Assembly (NCBI GenBank): GCA_021205725.1 | Contig: JAJPWY010000069.1 | Span: forward strand, 1-49,916 | Source of the DNA: Clostridiales bacterium | GTDB taxonomy: Bacteria; Bacillota; Clostridia; Oscillospirales; Oscillospiraceae | Direction: 5' to 3' | DNA: 49,916 nucleotides | Shown: positions 25,164 through 33,758 of the stretch, piece by piece | Layout: each line of letters opens with the position of its first letter | Numbering within the stretch: the stretch's first letter is position 1 | The notes under the pieces: model-generated | What the model was told of the DNA's origin: nothing | The model's database searches: none | The model's input: only the letters and a program-made list of their open reading frames with translations | Made by a program: the position numbers and the translations under genes

Positions 25164-26081
25164 TTAATCGTTGTTGGAGGAGCCGCGGAACTGGATGATC
25201 GTCACAATCAGAACCAGTACGAACAGCACCATAGCAACTGCGCTGGCATAGCCATATTTGGGTGTGTTGACAAACGCCACGTTGTAGATGTAGTACACCA
25301 GCGTGATGGTGGCGTTGCCCGGGCCGCCCTGGGTGATCATGTACATCTGGTCATACACCTTGAAGGAGGCGATGGTCAGGGTGATGACCACCAGGAAGGT
25401 GGTGGGCTGGAGCTGGGGCAGGGTGACGTGCCAGAAGATCTGCCACTTGTTGGCGCCGTCCAGCTCGGCGGCCTCCTCCAGCTCGGGGTTGGTGCCCTGG
25501 AGACCGGCCAGATAGATGACCATGTAATAGCCCATGTTCTTCCAGACGCTGAACAGGACGACGGTGAGCATAGCGGTCTCTGTACCGGCTGCCCAGCGGG
25601 GGAGATCCTCCACGCCCAGAGCGGACAGGAGCATGTTCACAGGGCCCATGCTGGGGCTGAAAATCATGTTCCACACGGCGGCGCAGGCCACCAGAGAGGC
25701 CACATAGGGGAAGAAGGCCACCGTCCGGAAGAAGCCCCGGGCGACAATCTTCTGGTTGAGCAAAATGGCCAGGGCCAGGGCGCAGATCATAGTCAGGGGA
25801 ACCACCGCCACGGAGTAGACGATGGTGTTCTGGAAGGCCGCCAGGAAGGTCTTGTCGCTGAGCAGGTCGATGAAGTTCTGGACGCCGACAAAGGTGATAT
25901 CGTTGACGCCGTCCCAGCTGCAGAAGGCCAGGGCGATGGCGAACACCACGGGAACCAGCGTAAAGACGCAGAACCCGATAAAGTTAGGAGCGATAAAGGA
26001 ATAGGCGATCAGATTGTTGCGCGTCTCTTTTTTCATCACGTGAGGCTGTTTTTTCGGCTGCGCAACTGCTTGGACTGCCAT
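25164..26081 (-). CDS. Sugar ABC transporter permease, MalF/CUT1 type
   Basis: Second channel subunit of the importer. The 305 residues start with a hydrophilic segment (about 1-25, Lys-rich), then six membrane helices (first AYSFIAPNFIGFCVFTLVPV). The EAA loop ELEEAAELDGANKWQIFWHV lies near 215, and DQMYMITQGGPGNATITLVY near 255 is characteristic. ATG 26081 is used because AAAGGAGAA lies upstream; an in-frame codon at 26156 lies in the preceding hairpin. Confidence 0.93.
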   Translation of the reverse strand: MAVQAVAQPKKQPHVMKKETRNNLIAYSFIAPNFIGFCVFTLVPVVFAIALAFCSWDGVNDITFVGVQNFIDLLSDKTFLAAFQNTIVYSVAVVPLTMICALALAILLNQKIVARGFFRTVAFFPYVASLVACAAVWNMIFSPSMGPVNMLLSALGVEDLPRWAAGTETAMLTVVLFSVWKNMGYYMVIYLAGLQGTNPELEEAAELDGANKWQIFWHVTLPQLQPTTFLVVITLTIASFKVYDQMYMITQGGPGNATITLVYYIYNVAFVNTPKYGYASAVAMVLFVLVLIVTIIQFRGSSNND

Positions 26082-26126
26082 CTCGACACATTCTCCTTTC
26101 TCGTAAACGGTCGATTTTGCGTAAAG

Positions 26127-26158
26127 CAATGGGGCGGGCGACACAGCCCGCCCCATTG
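26127..26158 (-). terminator. Perfect hairpin between binding-protein and permease genes
   Basis: CAATGGGGCGGGC (26127-26139) pairs perfectly with GCCCGCCCCATTG (26146-26158) over six bases, with no T run. Such structures after binding-protein genes commonly stabilise that mRNA, so the binding protein exceeds the permeases. Confidence 0.65.
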
Positions 26159-26194
26159 TCCGTCAGTTCATGGAAGGAAAGGAATCGCTCAGTC

Positions 26195-27592
26195 TCAGCC
26201 GGCCAGGATCGCCTGAACCTGCTCGTTCATGTTGGCAATGCCTTCCTCGATGGTCTCGGAGCCGGTCATGATGGCGTCATGCTCGGTGTTCAGCACGGTC
26301 TCGATCTCAGAGGCATAGGAGGACAGAGGCATCTCCAGATAGACGGCCACGGTGTTCAGAGCCTCCAGGGAGTTCTCGTCGGTGGGGAAGCCCTCGGTGG
26401 AGGAGATGATGGAGACGGTGTCGTCGGTGGAGACGGCGGGGAAGGAACCGGTGGAGGCCATGATGTCGGCGCCCTCAGCGGAAGCACACCAGTTGACGAA
26501 GTCGATGGCGGCGTCCTTCTTCTCGGAGTTGACGTTGACGCCCAGGGAGGTCACGGTGCCCAGAGTGGTGCCGGCCTCAACGCCGTCGGGATGAGGATAC
26601 TTGACGATGCCGAAGTTGACCTCGTCCACGCCGTTGGCCTCGGCCTCAGCGTTGTAGGTCTGCAGGGTGGCGATGAACCAGCTGCCCATGGGGCACATGG
26701 CGGCCTGGCCGTTCTCGAAGGCGGCGGAGTAGTGGAGGCCGGAGGTCTTCAGCTCGCCGTAGTCCATGCAGATGCCGTCCTCCTGCTCGGAGAGAACCAG
26801 CTCATAGTACTCGGTCAGGAAGTCGTACTCACCGTCAATGATAGTGTGCTCGCCGTCCAGGATGCCGAACAGGGTGACATCGGAACGCCAGGTGTGGTAG
26901 TGCGTGCCATAGACCTTCTCGGAGCCCTCGCCGCTGGTGAGCTGGCGGGCCAGAGCGTCGTACTCCTCCATAGTCAGGTCGTTGGAGGGATACTCGACGC
27001 CGGCGGCATCAAAGAGATCCTTGTTGTAGAACAGTACCCAGAAGTCAGACCGGAAGGGAACGGCATAGAAGTTGCCGTCGTCAGCGGTCAGCTGCTCCAG
27101 AACGCCGTTGAAGTCGGCCTCGTCGATGGTCAGGTTGTCGTTCATGGGCTCCAGCAGGCCCAGGTTGATCAGGTTGGAGTAGCCGGGGATGTCCTTGATG
27201 GAGACAACGTCCAGCTCGCTGTTGCCGCCGGCCAGCTGCGTGGCCAGCTGCGTCATGTAGTCGGTGGAGCCAAGGTCGATGACCTCGATGGTCACGCCCT
27301 CGTGGGTGGACTCATAGCCCTCCTTCAGGGCGGCCCAGTAAGCGGTGCTCTCATAGTCCCAGAGGGCCCAGGTGATGGTGACGGCCTCAGCGGAGCTGCT
27401 GTCGTCGCTGGTCTCCTCCGTGTCGGCGTCGGCGTCAGCGGTGTCGTCGGTGGAGGTGTCAGCGTCCGAGGTGGAGCTGTCGTCGGTGGAGCTGGAGCTG
27501 CTGGTGTCGTCCGAGGAGCCGCCGCAGGCGGCCAGGGCGAAGCACATCGCCAGAGCCAGGAGCAGAGCCAGCAGTTTGCGCAGATTCTTCAT
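26195..27592 (-). CDS. Extracellular solute-binding lipoprotein of sugar importer
   Basis: Captures the sugar outside the membrane and delivers it to the two permeases. The 465 residues begin with a lipoprotein signal peptide ending in the lipobox LAAC (C23). An acidic Ser/Thr/Asp-rich linker follows at about 24-68. The family-1 binding fold then shows TITWALWDYESTAYW near 72, GNFYAVPFRSDFWVLFYNKD near 155 and GQAAMCPMGSWFIATL near 295. The ligand cannot be read from sequence; the locus suggests an oligosaccharide with rhamnose and/or glucuronate. It is first in the leftward operon and has the best ribosome-binding site (TAGGAGG). Confidence 0.94.
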   Translation of the reverse strand: MKNLRKLLALLLALAMCFALAACGGSSDDTSSSSSTDDSSTSDADTSTDDTADADADTEETSDDSSSAEAVTITWALWDYESTAYWAALKEGYESTHEGVTIEVIDLGSTDYMTQLATQLAGGNSELDVVSIKDIPGYSNLINLGLLEPMNDNLTIDEADFNGVLEQLTADDGNFYAVPFRSDFWVLFYNKDLFDAAGVEYPSNDLTMEEYDALARQLTSGEGSEKVYGTHYHTWRSDVTLFGILDGEHTIIDGEYDFLTEYYELVLSEQEDGICMDYGELKTSGLHYSAAFENGQAAMCPMGSWFIATLQTYNAEAEANGVDEVNFGIVKYPHPDGVEAGTTLGTVTSLGVNVNSEKKDAAIDFVNWCASAEGADIMASTGSFPAVSTDDTVSIISSTEGFPTDENSLEALNTVAVYLEMPLSSYASEIETVLNTEHDAIMTGSETIEEGIANMNEQVQAILAG

Positions 27593-27672
27593 GGTTCATC
27601 TTCCTCCTAATATTTTTTGGTTGATTTGCTCAACCGATACAGGGGAGCCTTGTCTCCCCCTTAGTGATTTTC

Positions 27673-27700
27673 ATGATAACCCATTCCGTCAGACTTTCAA
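27673..27700 (-). promoter_or_regulatory. Promoter of the transport and enzyme operon
   Basis: Minus strand TTGAAA (27700-27695), a 16-base spacer and TATCAT (27678-27673). The leader of about 75 bases contains two small inverted repeats, GGTTGA/TCAACC (27631-27650) and GGGGAG/CTCCCC. The TTGTAA repeats lie directly upstream of the -35. Confidence 0.6.
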
Positions 27701-27721
27701 ATGGATTTTTTATAGAAGTAT

Positions 27722-27825
27722 TTGTAAATTTCGTCGCCCGCCCCTCTGTAACTTGTAATTTCTTGCGTTCTTGCAAACTTCTTCTTGTAATTTCTGTAGA
27801 TACCTCACAAAAATTCGATTTACAA
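27722..27825. promoter_or_regulatory. Operator array: TTGTAA repeats at three-helical-turn spacing
   Basis: TTGTAAATTTC starts at 27722, TTGTAATTTCT at 27753 and TTGTAATTTCT at 27785, in the same orientation and 31 and 32 bases apart. A related TTGCAA is at 27771, and an inverted copy (TTACAA, 27820-27825) overlaps the -35 of the kinase promoter. The array lies between two divergent promoters, upstream of the leftward -35, where an AraC-type activator would bind. The link to the response regulator at 29789 is inference. Confidence 0.6.
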
Positions 27826-27847
27826 CCCCCGTATCTTCGTGTAATAT
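27820..27847 (+). promoter_or_regulatory. Probable promoter of the sensor-regulator operon
   Basis: TTACAA (27820-27825), a 16-base spacer and TAATAT (27842-27847), about 88 bases before the kinase start. It is weaker than the other promoters here. The 343-base gap 27593-27935 holds the two promoters and the repeat array, no gene. Confidence 0.45.
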
Positions 27848-27935
27848 ATGAAATGAGAGAGAATCAGCAGACGCAGGGGGCGTTTTCTGATATCATATAC
27901 GCACAGATCCCACACAGAGGAAGCGAGGGCAATGC

Positions 27936-29792
27936 ATGGCGCCAAAGGGAAAGGGAAACACAACACGGCGGCGTTTTGGCATTTTCGCCCGACTGGTGAC
28001 GCTGACGGTGCTGTTCACCGTGGTCATCGCCGCCATCGTCCTGTGCAGCAGCGTCTCCTATCTCTCCGTCCAGACCCGGCAGACCAGCCTCCAGGCGGCG
28101 GAGTACCAGCTGGAGACCGCCGCCACCTCCCTGTCCCAGCGGGTGACGGAGGTGGACGATCTGGTCAACTGGTGTACGGTGAACACCACCGTGCGCACCT
28201 ATCTGCTCACCAGCATCTCCGGCAATCTGGCCAACACCCTCTATACCACCGTTCAGGATCAGTATAACTCCGTCAGCGTGTCCAGCTATATCCAGCGGCT
28301 GCTGCTCTACAGCAGCGACGGGAACGGCGACAGCAAGTTCATCATGCTGGGCACCGCCATCTCCCAGTCCGTCTATCTGACTGAGGAGAAGCTGCTCCTG
28401 CTCCCCGGCCTGGACGGGGAGGACACCGCCTGGGCCGCCGTCCTGGAGGATCCGCTGATGCAGCCGGGAACCGTCATGCTGGGCATCCCCGTGACCGCCA
28501 CCGCCTCCAGCACCAGCGGCAGCTATACCTTAAAGGTCTACCTCTCCGTCTCCCCCGCCATCATCACCGACGTGCTCCGGCAGTTCTCTCTGGAGGACGG
28601 GGCCAGCCTCTACTGGGTGATGGGGGACACCGCCTATCTGGTGGAGGGAGACAGCCTGACCGCCATCTCCGTCGATGAGATCCGGATGGAGGCGGACGAG
28701 GAATCCGGCGCCACCCTGGACGAGGGCACCCTGCTCTACCGGGCAGACATCGACGGCGTCCGCTGCTCGGTGATCGCCTGTCCTATCGGCGTCCACGGCC
28801 TCTATCTGGCGGAATCCATTCCGGACGTTCCCTTTGGTCAGCTGCTGCTCCAGCTTCTCAAGACCATGGCCTTCCTGGTCATCGCCATCCTGTTCTTCGG
28901 CCTGCTGCTGATGCTGCTGCTCCGCCGCCTGGTGCGCCGCCCCATTCTGGCCCTCCAGCGGCAGATCGACACCCTGGCCCAGGGAGATTTCTCCGTCAAC
29001 CCTGACATCGAGTGGAATCACGAGCTGGGAGACGTGGGCCGGGGCATCAACCACCTGTCCCAGAGCATCACCACCCTGATGGACAAGCGGGTGGAGGACG
29101 AGAAAAAGCGGATGGATCTGGAATATCAGATGCTCCAGAGCCAGATCAACCCTCATTTTATCTATAACACCCTCAACAGCGTCAAGTGGATGGCCACCAT
29201 CCAGCACGCACCGGGTATTGTGGAGATGGTCACCGCCCTGGCCAGGCTGCTGAAAAGCGTCTCCAAGAGCACCCAGCGGCTGGTGCCTCTGGAGCGGGAG
29301 CTGTCTCTCCTGGGCGACTACTTCACCATCCAGCGCTACCGCTACGGCGGCACCATCGTCACCGAGGTCAAGTGTGAGACGGAGGAGCGGGTGCTTACCG
29401 ACTGCCTCATCCCCCAGTTCACCCTCCAGCCTCTGGCGGAAAACGCCATCTTCCACGGCATCGAGCCTAAGGGCTGCGCCGGTCAGCTCACCGTCACCGT
29501 CTGTCGGGACGGCGCTACGGAAGATATCCTCATCCATCTGACGGACGACGGGGTGGGGATGCCCCCTGAGGTGGCGGCCAACGCCCTCCGGGAGCCCTCT
29601 GAGGAGGAAACCCAGGCCCAGTTCCGTCACGTGGGGCTGTGGAACGTCCATCGTCGGCTGCAATACAGCTTCGGGCCCTGCTTCGGTCTGACGGTGGAGA
29701 GCACCCTGGGGGTGGGCACCACCGTCACCGTCCGCCTGCCCGGGCCCCGGGCAGACCAGAAAAATCTACCGGAAGGAGGAACCGACTCATGA
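27936..29792 (+). CDS. Sensor histidine kinase, YesM type
   Basis: Membrane sensor of a two-component system of the LytS/YesM class. The 618 residues have a first membrane helix at about 17-40, an extracytoplasmic sensing domain at about 41-300, and a second helix at about 303-327. A HAMP linker follows (RRPILALQRQIDTLAQGDFS). The His_kinase domain has the phospho-acceptor His in SQINPHFIYNTLNS near 406, and the ATPase domain has N-box QPLAENAIFHG near 500. The ATG follows AGGAAGCGAGGG. It overlaps its regulator by four bases (ATGA). The ligand is probably a bound sugar or the binding protein. Confidence 0.93.
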   Translation: MAPKGKGNTTRRRFGIFARLVTLTVLFTVVIAAIVLCSSVSYLSVQTRQTSLQAAEYQLETAATSLSQRVTEVDDLVNWCTVNTTVRTYLLTSISGNLANTLYTTVQDQYNSVSVSSYIQRLLLYSSDGNGDSKFIMLGTAISQSVYLTEEKLLLLPGLDGEDTAWAAVLEDPLMQPGTVMLGIPVTATASSTSGSYTLKVYLSVSPAIITDVLRQFSLEDGASLYWVMGDTAYLVEGDSLTAISVDEIRMEADEESGATLDEGTLLYRADIDGVRCSVIACPIGVHGLYLAESIPDVPFGQLLLQLLKTMAFLVIAILFFGLLLMLLLRRLVRRPILALQRQIDTLAQGDFSVNPDIEWNHELGDVGRGINHLSQSITTLMDKRVEDEKKRMDLEYQMLQSQINPHFIYNTLNSVKWMATIQHAPGIVEMVTALARLLKSVSKSTQRLVPLERELSLLGDYFTIQRYRYGGTIVTEVKCETEERVLTDCLIPQFTLQPLAENAIFHGIEPKGCAGQLTVTVCRDGATEDILIHLTDDGVGMPPEVAANALREPSEEETQAQFRHVGLWNVHRRLQYSFGPCFGLTVESTLGVGTTVTVRLPGPRADQKNLPEGGTDS

Positions 29793-31057
29793 TGAAGGTG
29801 CTGTTGGTAGACGACGAGCCGCTGGTGCTCATCGGGATGCAGAGCATGCTCAGCTGGGCAAAGCTGGGCCTGGAGATCGCAGGCACCGCCCGCAACGGCG
29901 CAGACGCCTGGGCCATCGTCCAGAGCCAGCACCCGGACATCATCATCTGCGACGTGATGATGCCCGTCATGGGCGGTCTCGACCTGGCGGAGAAATGCCG
30001 GGAGGTGGACACCACCCTGCCGGTGTTCATCATGCTCACCAGCTACGAGGAGTTCGAGTACGCCAAGCGTAGCCTCCGGCTGGGGGCAGTGGAGTATCTG
30101 GTGAAGATGGATCTGACTCCGGAGCTGCTGGAAAACGCCCTCCACCGGGCCATTGAGCGGGTGAAAAAGGAGCGTGTCCTCCGCACGCCGGAGGCCACTG
30201 CCGCCGTCAGCGGCCTGGAGCAATACCGGGATCGGCTGTTCATCCAGCTCTACGGCGGCCTGTTCCGGGAGCGGGGCTACTTTGACAGCCTGTGCGACCA
30301 GCTGGGGCTGCAATTTGACGCTCCCTGGTACGTGGTGGCGGTGGCGGAGCTGGCCCATCGGGAGCTGCCCACGGAACGCCTGGTCACGCTCAGCGCCGGG
30401 GTAGCGAACATGGCGGCGGACATCCTGCCCAAGTACCGTCCCTGCACCGTCACCGCCAGCAATCTCAGCCACTTCAACGTCCTGTTTCCCCTGGACTCCC
30501 CCGCCGGGCTGGAGCAGCAGCTGGACGAGGTGCTGAAAAAGACGGGGCAGATCCTCTTTAACTATTTCAGCACTCCCATCCACTGGGCGGTGGGCCAGCC
30601 CATTCAGGACATTTTACAGGCCCACCAGAGCCAACGCTCCGCCCTCTCCGTCCTCACCCAGGTCACCGACGCTCAGCCGGTCATGTTCTATCTGCCCCAG
30701 GCCACCACCCCGGTGGCCCACCGGGCCCAGACGGTGGCCCAGATCCAGGACTACATCTGTCACAACCTCTCCAAGCCCCTCTCTCTGAACGATGTGGCGG
30801 CGGTGTTCAATTTCAGCCCCAACTATCTCAGCCAGCTCTTTTCTAAAAACGGGGAGTCCAGCTTTGTGGAGTTCGTCACCGCCACCCGCATCAGCACCGC
30901 CAAGGAGCTCATCGCCACCACCGATCTGAAGATCTACGAGATCAGCGACCGGGTGGGCTTTGAAAGCCCCTCCTATTTCAGCAAGGTGTTCAAAAAGCTG
31001 GAGGGGGTCAGTCCCCGGGAGTATATGCAGCGGCTCCAGGGAGAGAGCGCCGAGTAA
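29789..31057 (+). CDS. Response regulator, YesN type, with AraC DNA-binding domain
   Basis: Partner of the preceding kinase. The 422 residues have a receiver domain with acidic pocket VDDEP, phospho-acceptor D55 in IIICDVMMPVMGG and conserved Lys in YLVKMDL. A linker of about 170 residues follows, then an AraC/XylS double helix-turn-helix: SLNDVAAVFNFSPNYLSQLF near 335 and KIYEISDRVGFESPSYFSKV near 385. It probably activates the divergent glycan operon through the TTGTAA repeats. In B. subtilis, YesMN-type systems sit with rhamnogalacturonan genes. The ribosome-binding site GGAAGGAGG is strong. Confidence 0.93.
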   Translation: MMKVLLVDDEPLVLIGMQSMLSWAKLGLEIAGTARNGADAWAIVQSQHPDIIICDVMMPVMGGLDLAEKCREVDTTLPVFIMLTSYEEFEYAKRSLRLGAVEYLVKMDLTPELLENALHRAIERVKKERVLRTPEATAAVSGLEQYRDRLFIQLYGGLFRERGYFDSLCDQLGLQFDAPWYVVAVAELAHRELPTERLVTLSAGVANMAADILPKYRPCTVTASNLSHFNVLFPLDSPAGLEQQLDEVLKKTGQILFNYFSTPIHWAVGQPIQDILQAHQSQRSALSVLTQVTDAQPVMFYLPQATTPVAHRAQTVAQIQDYICHNLSKPLSLNDVAAVFNFSPNYLSQLFSKNGESSFVEFVTATRISTAKELIATTDLKIYEISDRVGFESPSYFSKVFKKLEGVSPREYMQRLQGESAE

Positions 31058-31078
31058 GCTGCCATGGAGGAATCGGAA

Positions 31079-31885
31079 ATGGAAACCATCAAGCTCAAGG
31101 TTCTGGACGACGTGGGCCACACCCTGATGACCTGCGACGCCGACCGCCAGGTCTGTCTGGTCTACACCGCCGCCTACCGCCCGGGAGACCGGGTGGCCCT
31201 GGAGATTCGCACCCCGGGGCGGTTCTGCATTGTCCAGTTTGAGGACACCATGCCCCCTGCCCTGGTCTACGTCCAAAAGCGGGAGATCAACTTCCACATC
31301 CCCTTCGGGGAGCAGGCCATCACCTACAGCCCCAAGAGCTTCACCGGCCAGCGCCACGTCATCCGTGCCCGGCTGGCCACAGAGGAGGAGGTGGCCGGGC
31401 GGCGGAATCTGGCCTTCAACCCCTACGACGAGCACGGGGACACCGGCTTTTTCCCTCACGCCAGCGCCAACGTGGAGACCCGGGGTGAGGCGGTGTTCGC
31501 CGCCCGGAACGCCATCGACGGCATTTTTGAAAACAGCGCCCACGGGGAGTACCCCTACCAGAGCTGGGGCATCAACCGGGATCCCAACGCCGCCCTGACC
31601 CTGGCCTTTGGCCGCAGGGTGGTGCTGGACGAGCTGCGGCTCACCCTCCGGGGCGACTACCCCCACGACAACTACTGGACGGCAGCCACGGTGGAGTTTT
31701 CCGACGGCAGCACTCTCTCCCTGTCTCTGACGGACAGCCGCCTCCCCCAGTCCTTCCCCTTCGAGGCAAAGACGGTGGAGTGGCTGGTGCTGAAGGAGCT
31801 GATCCAGGCGGAGGGCCCCTCCCCCTTCCCGGCTCTGACCCAGATCGAGGCCTGGGGCACTGAGGCCGGGCTGCCCGAGGAGTGA
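31079..31885 (+). CDS. Unrecognised protein with a carbohydrate-binding-like domain
   Basis: 268 residues with no signal peptide or membrane helix. The C-terminal half (about 125-235: NVETRGEAVFAARNAIDGIF, then a YQSWGINRDPNAALTLAF segment and VVLDELRLTLRGDYPHD) resembles discoidin/F5-8-type or NPCBM-like beta-sandwich domains. I cannot name the family. The N-terminal half is beta-rich without motifs. ATG 31079 is preferred over 31064 because GGAGGAA precedes it. It lies 21 bases after the regulator and four before the YesL-like gene, so it belongs to the sensor operon. It may act as a cytosolic sugar-sensing or -binding protein. Confidence 0.7.
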   Translation: METIKLKVLDDVGHTLMTCDADRQVCLVYTAAYRPGDRVALEIRTPGRFCIVQFEDTMPPALVYVQKREINFHIPFGEQAITYSPKSFTGQRHVIRARLATEEEVAGRRNLAFNPYDEHGDTGFFPHASANVETRGEAVFAARNAIDGIFENSAHGEYPYQSWGINRDPNAALTLAFGRRVVLDELRLTLRGDYPHDNYWTAATVEFSDGSTLSLSLTDSRLPQSFPFEAKTVEWLVLKELIQAEGPSPFPALTQIEAWGTEAGLPEE

Positions 31886-31889
31886 ACCC

Positions 31890-33278
31890 ATGGCATTTCA
31901 GTTTAACTTTTTCGGTCTGGGGGACATGAGAAACGCTCCCCAGGAGGACAGGCCCCAGCGCACCGGCATTGTCCGCTACTTCCAGGTGTTCTGGGACAAT
32001 CTGGGCAAGCTGCTGCTGGGCAACCTGCTGTGCTTTGCGGGCTTTCTCCCCGCCGCCCTGGGCATCAGTCTGGGGCTGGTATTTGAGAATTTCTGGCTCA
32101 CTCTTTTCGGCGGCATTGTGGGAGGCGCTGTGGCCGGGCCCTTCTGGACGGCCATGGTCGATCTCTCCCTCCGCTGCTTCAGCGGACGGGTGGACGGCTG
32201 GTTTGCCGCCTTCCGGCACACCCTGGCCACCGTCTGGAGGCCCGCCGCCCTCCAGGGGCTGGTGCTGGGGCTGCTGGTGTCCGGGTTCCTCCTGGTGGGC
32301 AGCTTCGCCTCCGGGATGATGGAGGACGGCTCCCTCCCCGCCCTGGGGCTGTGGGTCATTCTGGCCCTGGACTTCTTTTTGATGGCCCTGGCCGCCGCCA
32401 TTCTCTTTCCGCCCCTGTGCTTTGAGCAGAAGCCCTTCCTCCAGCGGGCCCAGGAGGGCCTTACCCTGCTGCTGGACGCCCCTCTGCGGACGCTGGGGGC
32501 CACGCTGGGGATCCTCCTGTGGTGCGCCCTGCTCATCGGGCTCTTTCCCGTCAGCGTGCCGTTGGGAGCGGTGCTGGGCTTCTGGCCCCTGTCCCTGTTC
32601 ACCGCCCAGCTCCAGCGGCCCGGCCTGCTGGATCGGTACGGCCCTCAGGAGGAGCCGCCCGAGGCGGAGCTGCCTCACGGCGACCCCGGGCGGTACACCC
32701 TGGGCCAGCGCACCGAGATCTGGTGGCGGCTCCACTGGGGAGTGGTGCTGGCGGTGGTGGGCTGCATCTGCCTGGTGCTGGGCGTGGTGCAGACCTTCCT
32801 GGGCATCCAGGAGCCGGATCTCCAGGTGGCCTTCGTCCACGCCGACTCCCTCCCGGACGAGGTGATCTCCGCCCTGGAGACCTCTCTGGGCCAGATCGTG
32901 GGCGACGTGAACGGAGACGGGGAGGTAGTGGTTCAGATCAACGACTATCAGCTGGTCTTTGACGGCACCGCCACCGACACCGACGTACAGACCGCTGGCT
33001 CCACCCTGCTGGTCACAGACGTGGCTGGAGGGGTGAGCAGTCTGTTCATCGTAGAGGACGCCGACGGCTTTGCCTCACTGTACGCCGACCAGATGGAGAG
33101 CGCCGACCCCCTGACCTGGGCGGACTATCCCGTCCTCGCCAGCCTGGACGCCGGAACGTATACCGCAGTGGAGGATATCGACGCCGACCTCACCGGTCAG
33201 GAGCTGCTGGCCGATTATGCCGTCTACGTCGCCGCCAAAGCGGACAGCGACACGGTGGCCCTGCTGCTGGGAGAATAA
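31890..33278 (+). CDS. YesL-like (DUF624) membrane protein with C-terminal extracytoplasmic domain
   Basis: The first 260 of 462 residues form about six membrane helices in the YesL/DUF624 manner (FQVFWDNLGKLLLGNLLCFA near 30 and WTAMVDLSLRCFSGRVDGWF near 88). DUF624 proteins are regularly encoded with YesMN systems; their role is unknown. Unlike plain YesL (about 200 residues), it continues with a further helix at about 283-307. A soluble domain of about 150 residues follows (VAFVHADSLPDEVISALETS) with an EF-hand-like DVNGDGEVVVQ loop. It is the last gene of the sensor operon and could help the kinase sense the ligand. Confidence 0.8.
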   Translation: MAFQFNFFGLGDMRNAPQEDRPQRTGIVRYFQVFWDNLGKLLLGNLLCFAGFLPAALGISLGLVFENFWLTLFGGIVGGAVAGPFWTAMVDLSLRCFSGRVDGWFAAFRHTLATVWRPAALQGLVLGLLVSGFLLVGSFASGMMEDGSLPALGLWVILALDFFLMALAAAILFPPLCFEQKPFLQRAQEGLTLLLDAPLRTLGATLGILLWCALLIGLFPVSVPLGAVLGFWPLSLFTAQLQRPGLLDRYGPQEEPPEAELPHGDPGRYTLGQRTEIWWRLHWGVVLAVVGCICLVLGVVQTFLGIQEPDLQVAFVHADSLPDEVISALETSLGQIVGDVNGDGEVVVQINDYQLVFDGTATDTDVQTAGSTLLVTDVAGGVSSLFIVEDADGFASLYADQMESADPLTWADYPVLASLDAGTYTAVEDIDADLTGQELLADYAVYVAAKADSDTVALLLGE

Positions 33279-33290
33279 GACACAAAAAGC

Positions 33291-33331
33291 ACTCCGCCGA
33301 AGCCCATTGATGGGCTTCGGCGGAGTATTTT
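33291..33331. terminator. Bidirectional terminator after the sensor operon
   Basis: ACTCCGCCGAAGCCCAT (33291-33307) pairs perfectly with ATGGGCTTCGGCGGAGT (33310-33326), flanked by AAAAAGC and ATTTTACT. It also serves the converging bioY unit. Confidence 0.85.
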
Positions 33332-33758
33332 ACTCTGTATCTGTTGTCTCCTCCGCCCACCGGCCGGGGCCGTCGCACAGCTCGCTCCACCGGCAGCCGC
33401 CGCAGATCGACCTCCGCCCGCCGGGAGCCAGGATGTGCCGCTGCACCAGGGCGGTAAAGTCCCGGAAGGGCAGCTCCTCTCCCTCCGCCAGACCGCACTG
33501 TTCCAGCACCGCCCGGTCGTAGCGGGAGGCGTTCCCCGTCCCGGCGCACTCGTCACCCCGGCGGTGGGGGCAGGCGGCACACATCACGTCCGCCGCCACC
33601 GTCAGCCGGATGGTGGGATTTTCCGCCTCCAGCCGGGCCAGCAGCCGGTCTGCCGCCCGGGTGAACGCCGGGCTGTAGCCCTTCCCCTGATAATAGGCCA
33701 GGCACATCCCATGGTGGGGCCGCAGGGGGAGCGCCGCCCCGCTGTTATCCGGGCACAT
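33330..33758 (-). CDS. DUF1284 family protein, probable iron-sulfur binder
   Basis: 142 residues with the DUF1284 signature: LRPHHGMCLAYYQGKGYSPA near residue 12, then MCAACPHRRGDEC near 59. An extra cysteine cluster, ICGGCRWSELC, lies near 118. The spaced Cys motifs suggest an iron-sulfur cluster or zinc; no activity is known to me. The start at 33758 overlaps the bioY end by 14 bases, and the conserved LRPHH motif requires a start this far upstream. Coupling to bioY may mean a role in biotin uptake or only shared transcription. Confidence 0.82.
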   Translation of the reverse strand: MCPDNSGAALPLRPHHGMCLAYYQGKGYSPAFTRAADRLLARLEAENPTIRLTVAADVMCAACPHRRGDECAGTGNASRYDRAVLEQCGLAEGEELPFRDFTALVQRHILAPGGRRSICGGCRWSELCDGPGRWAEETTDTE

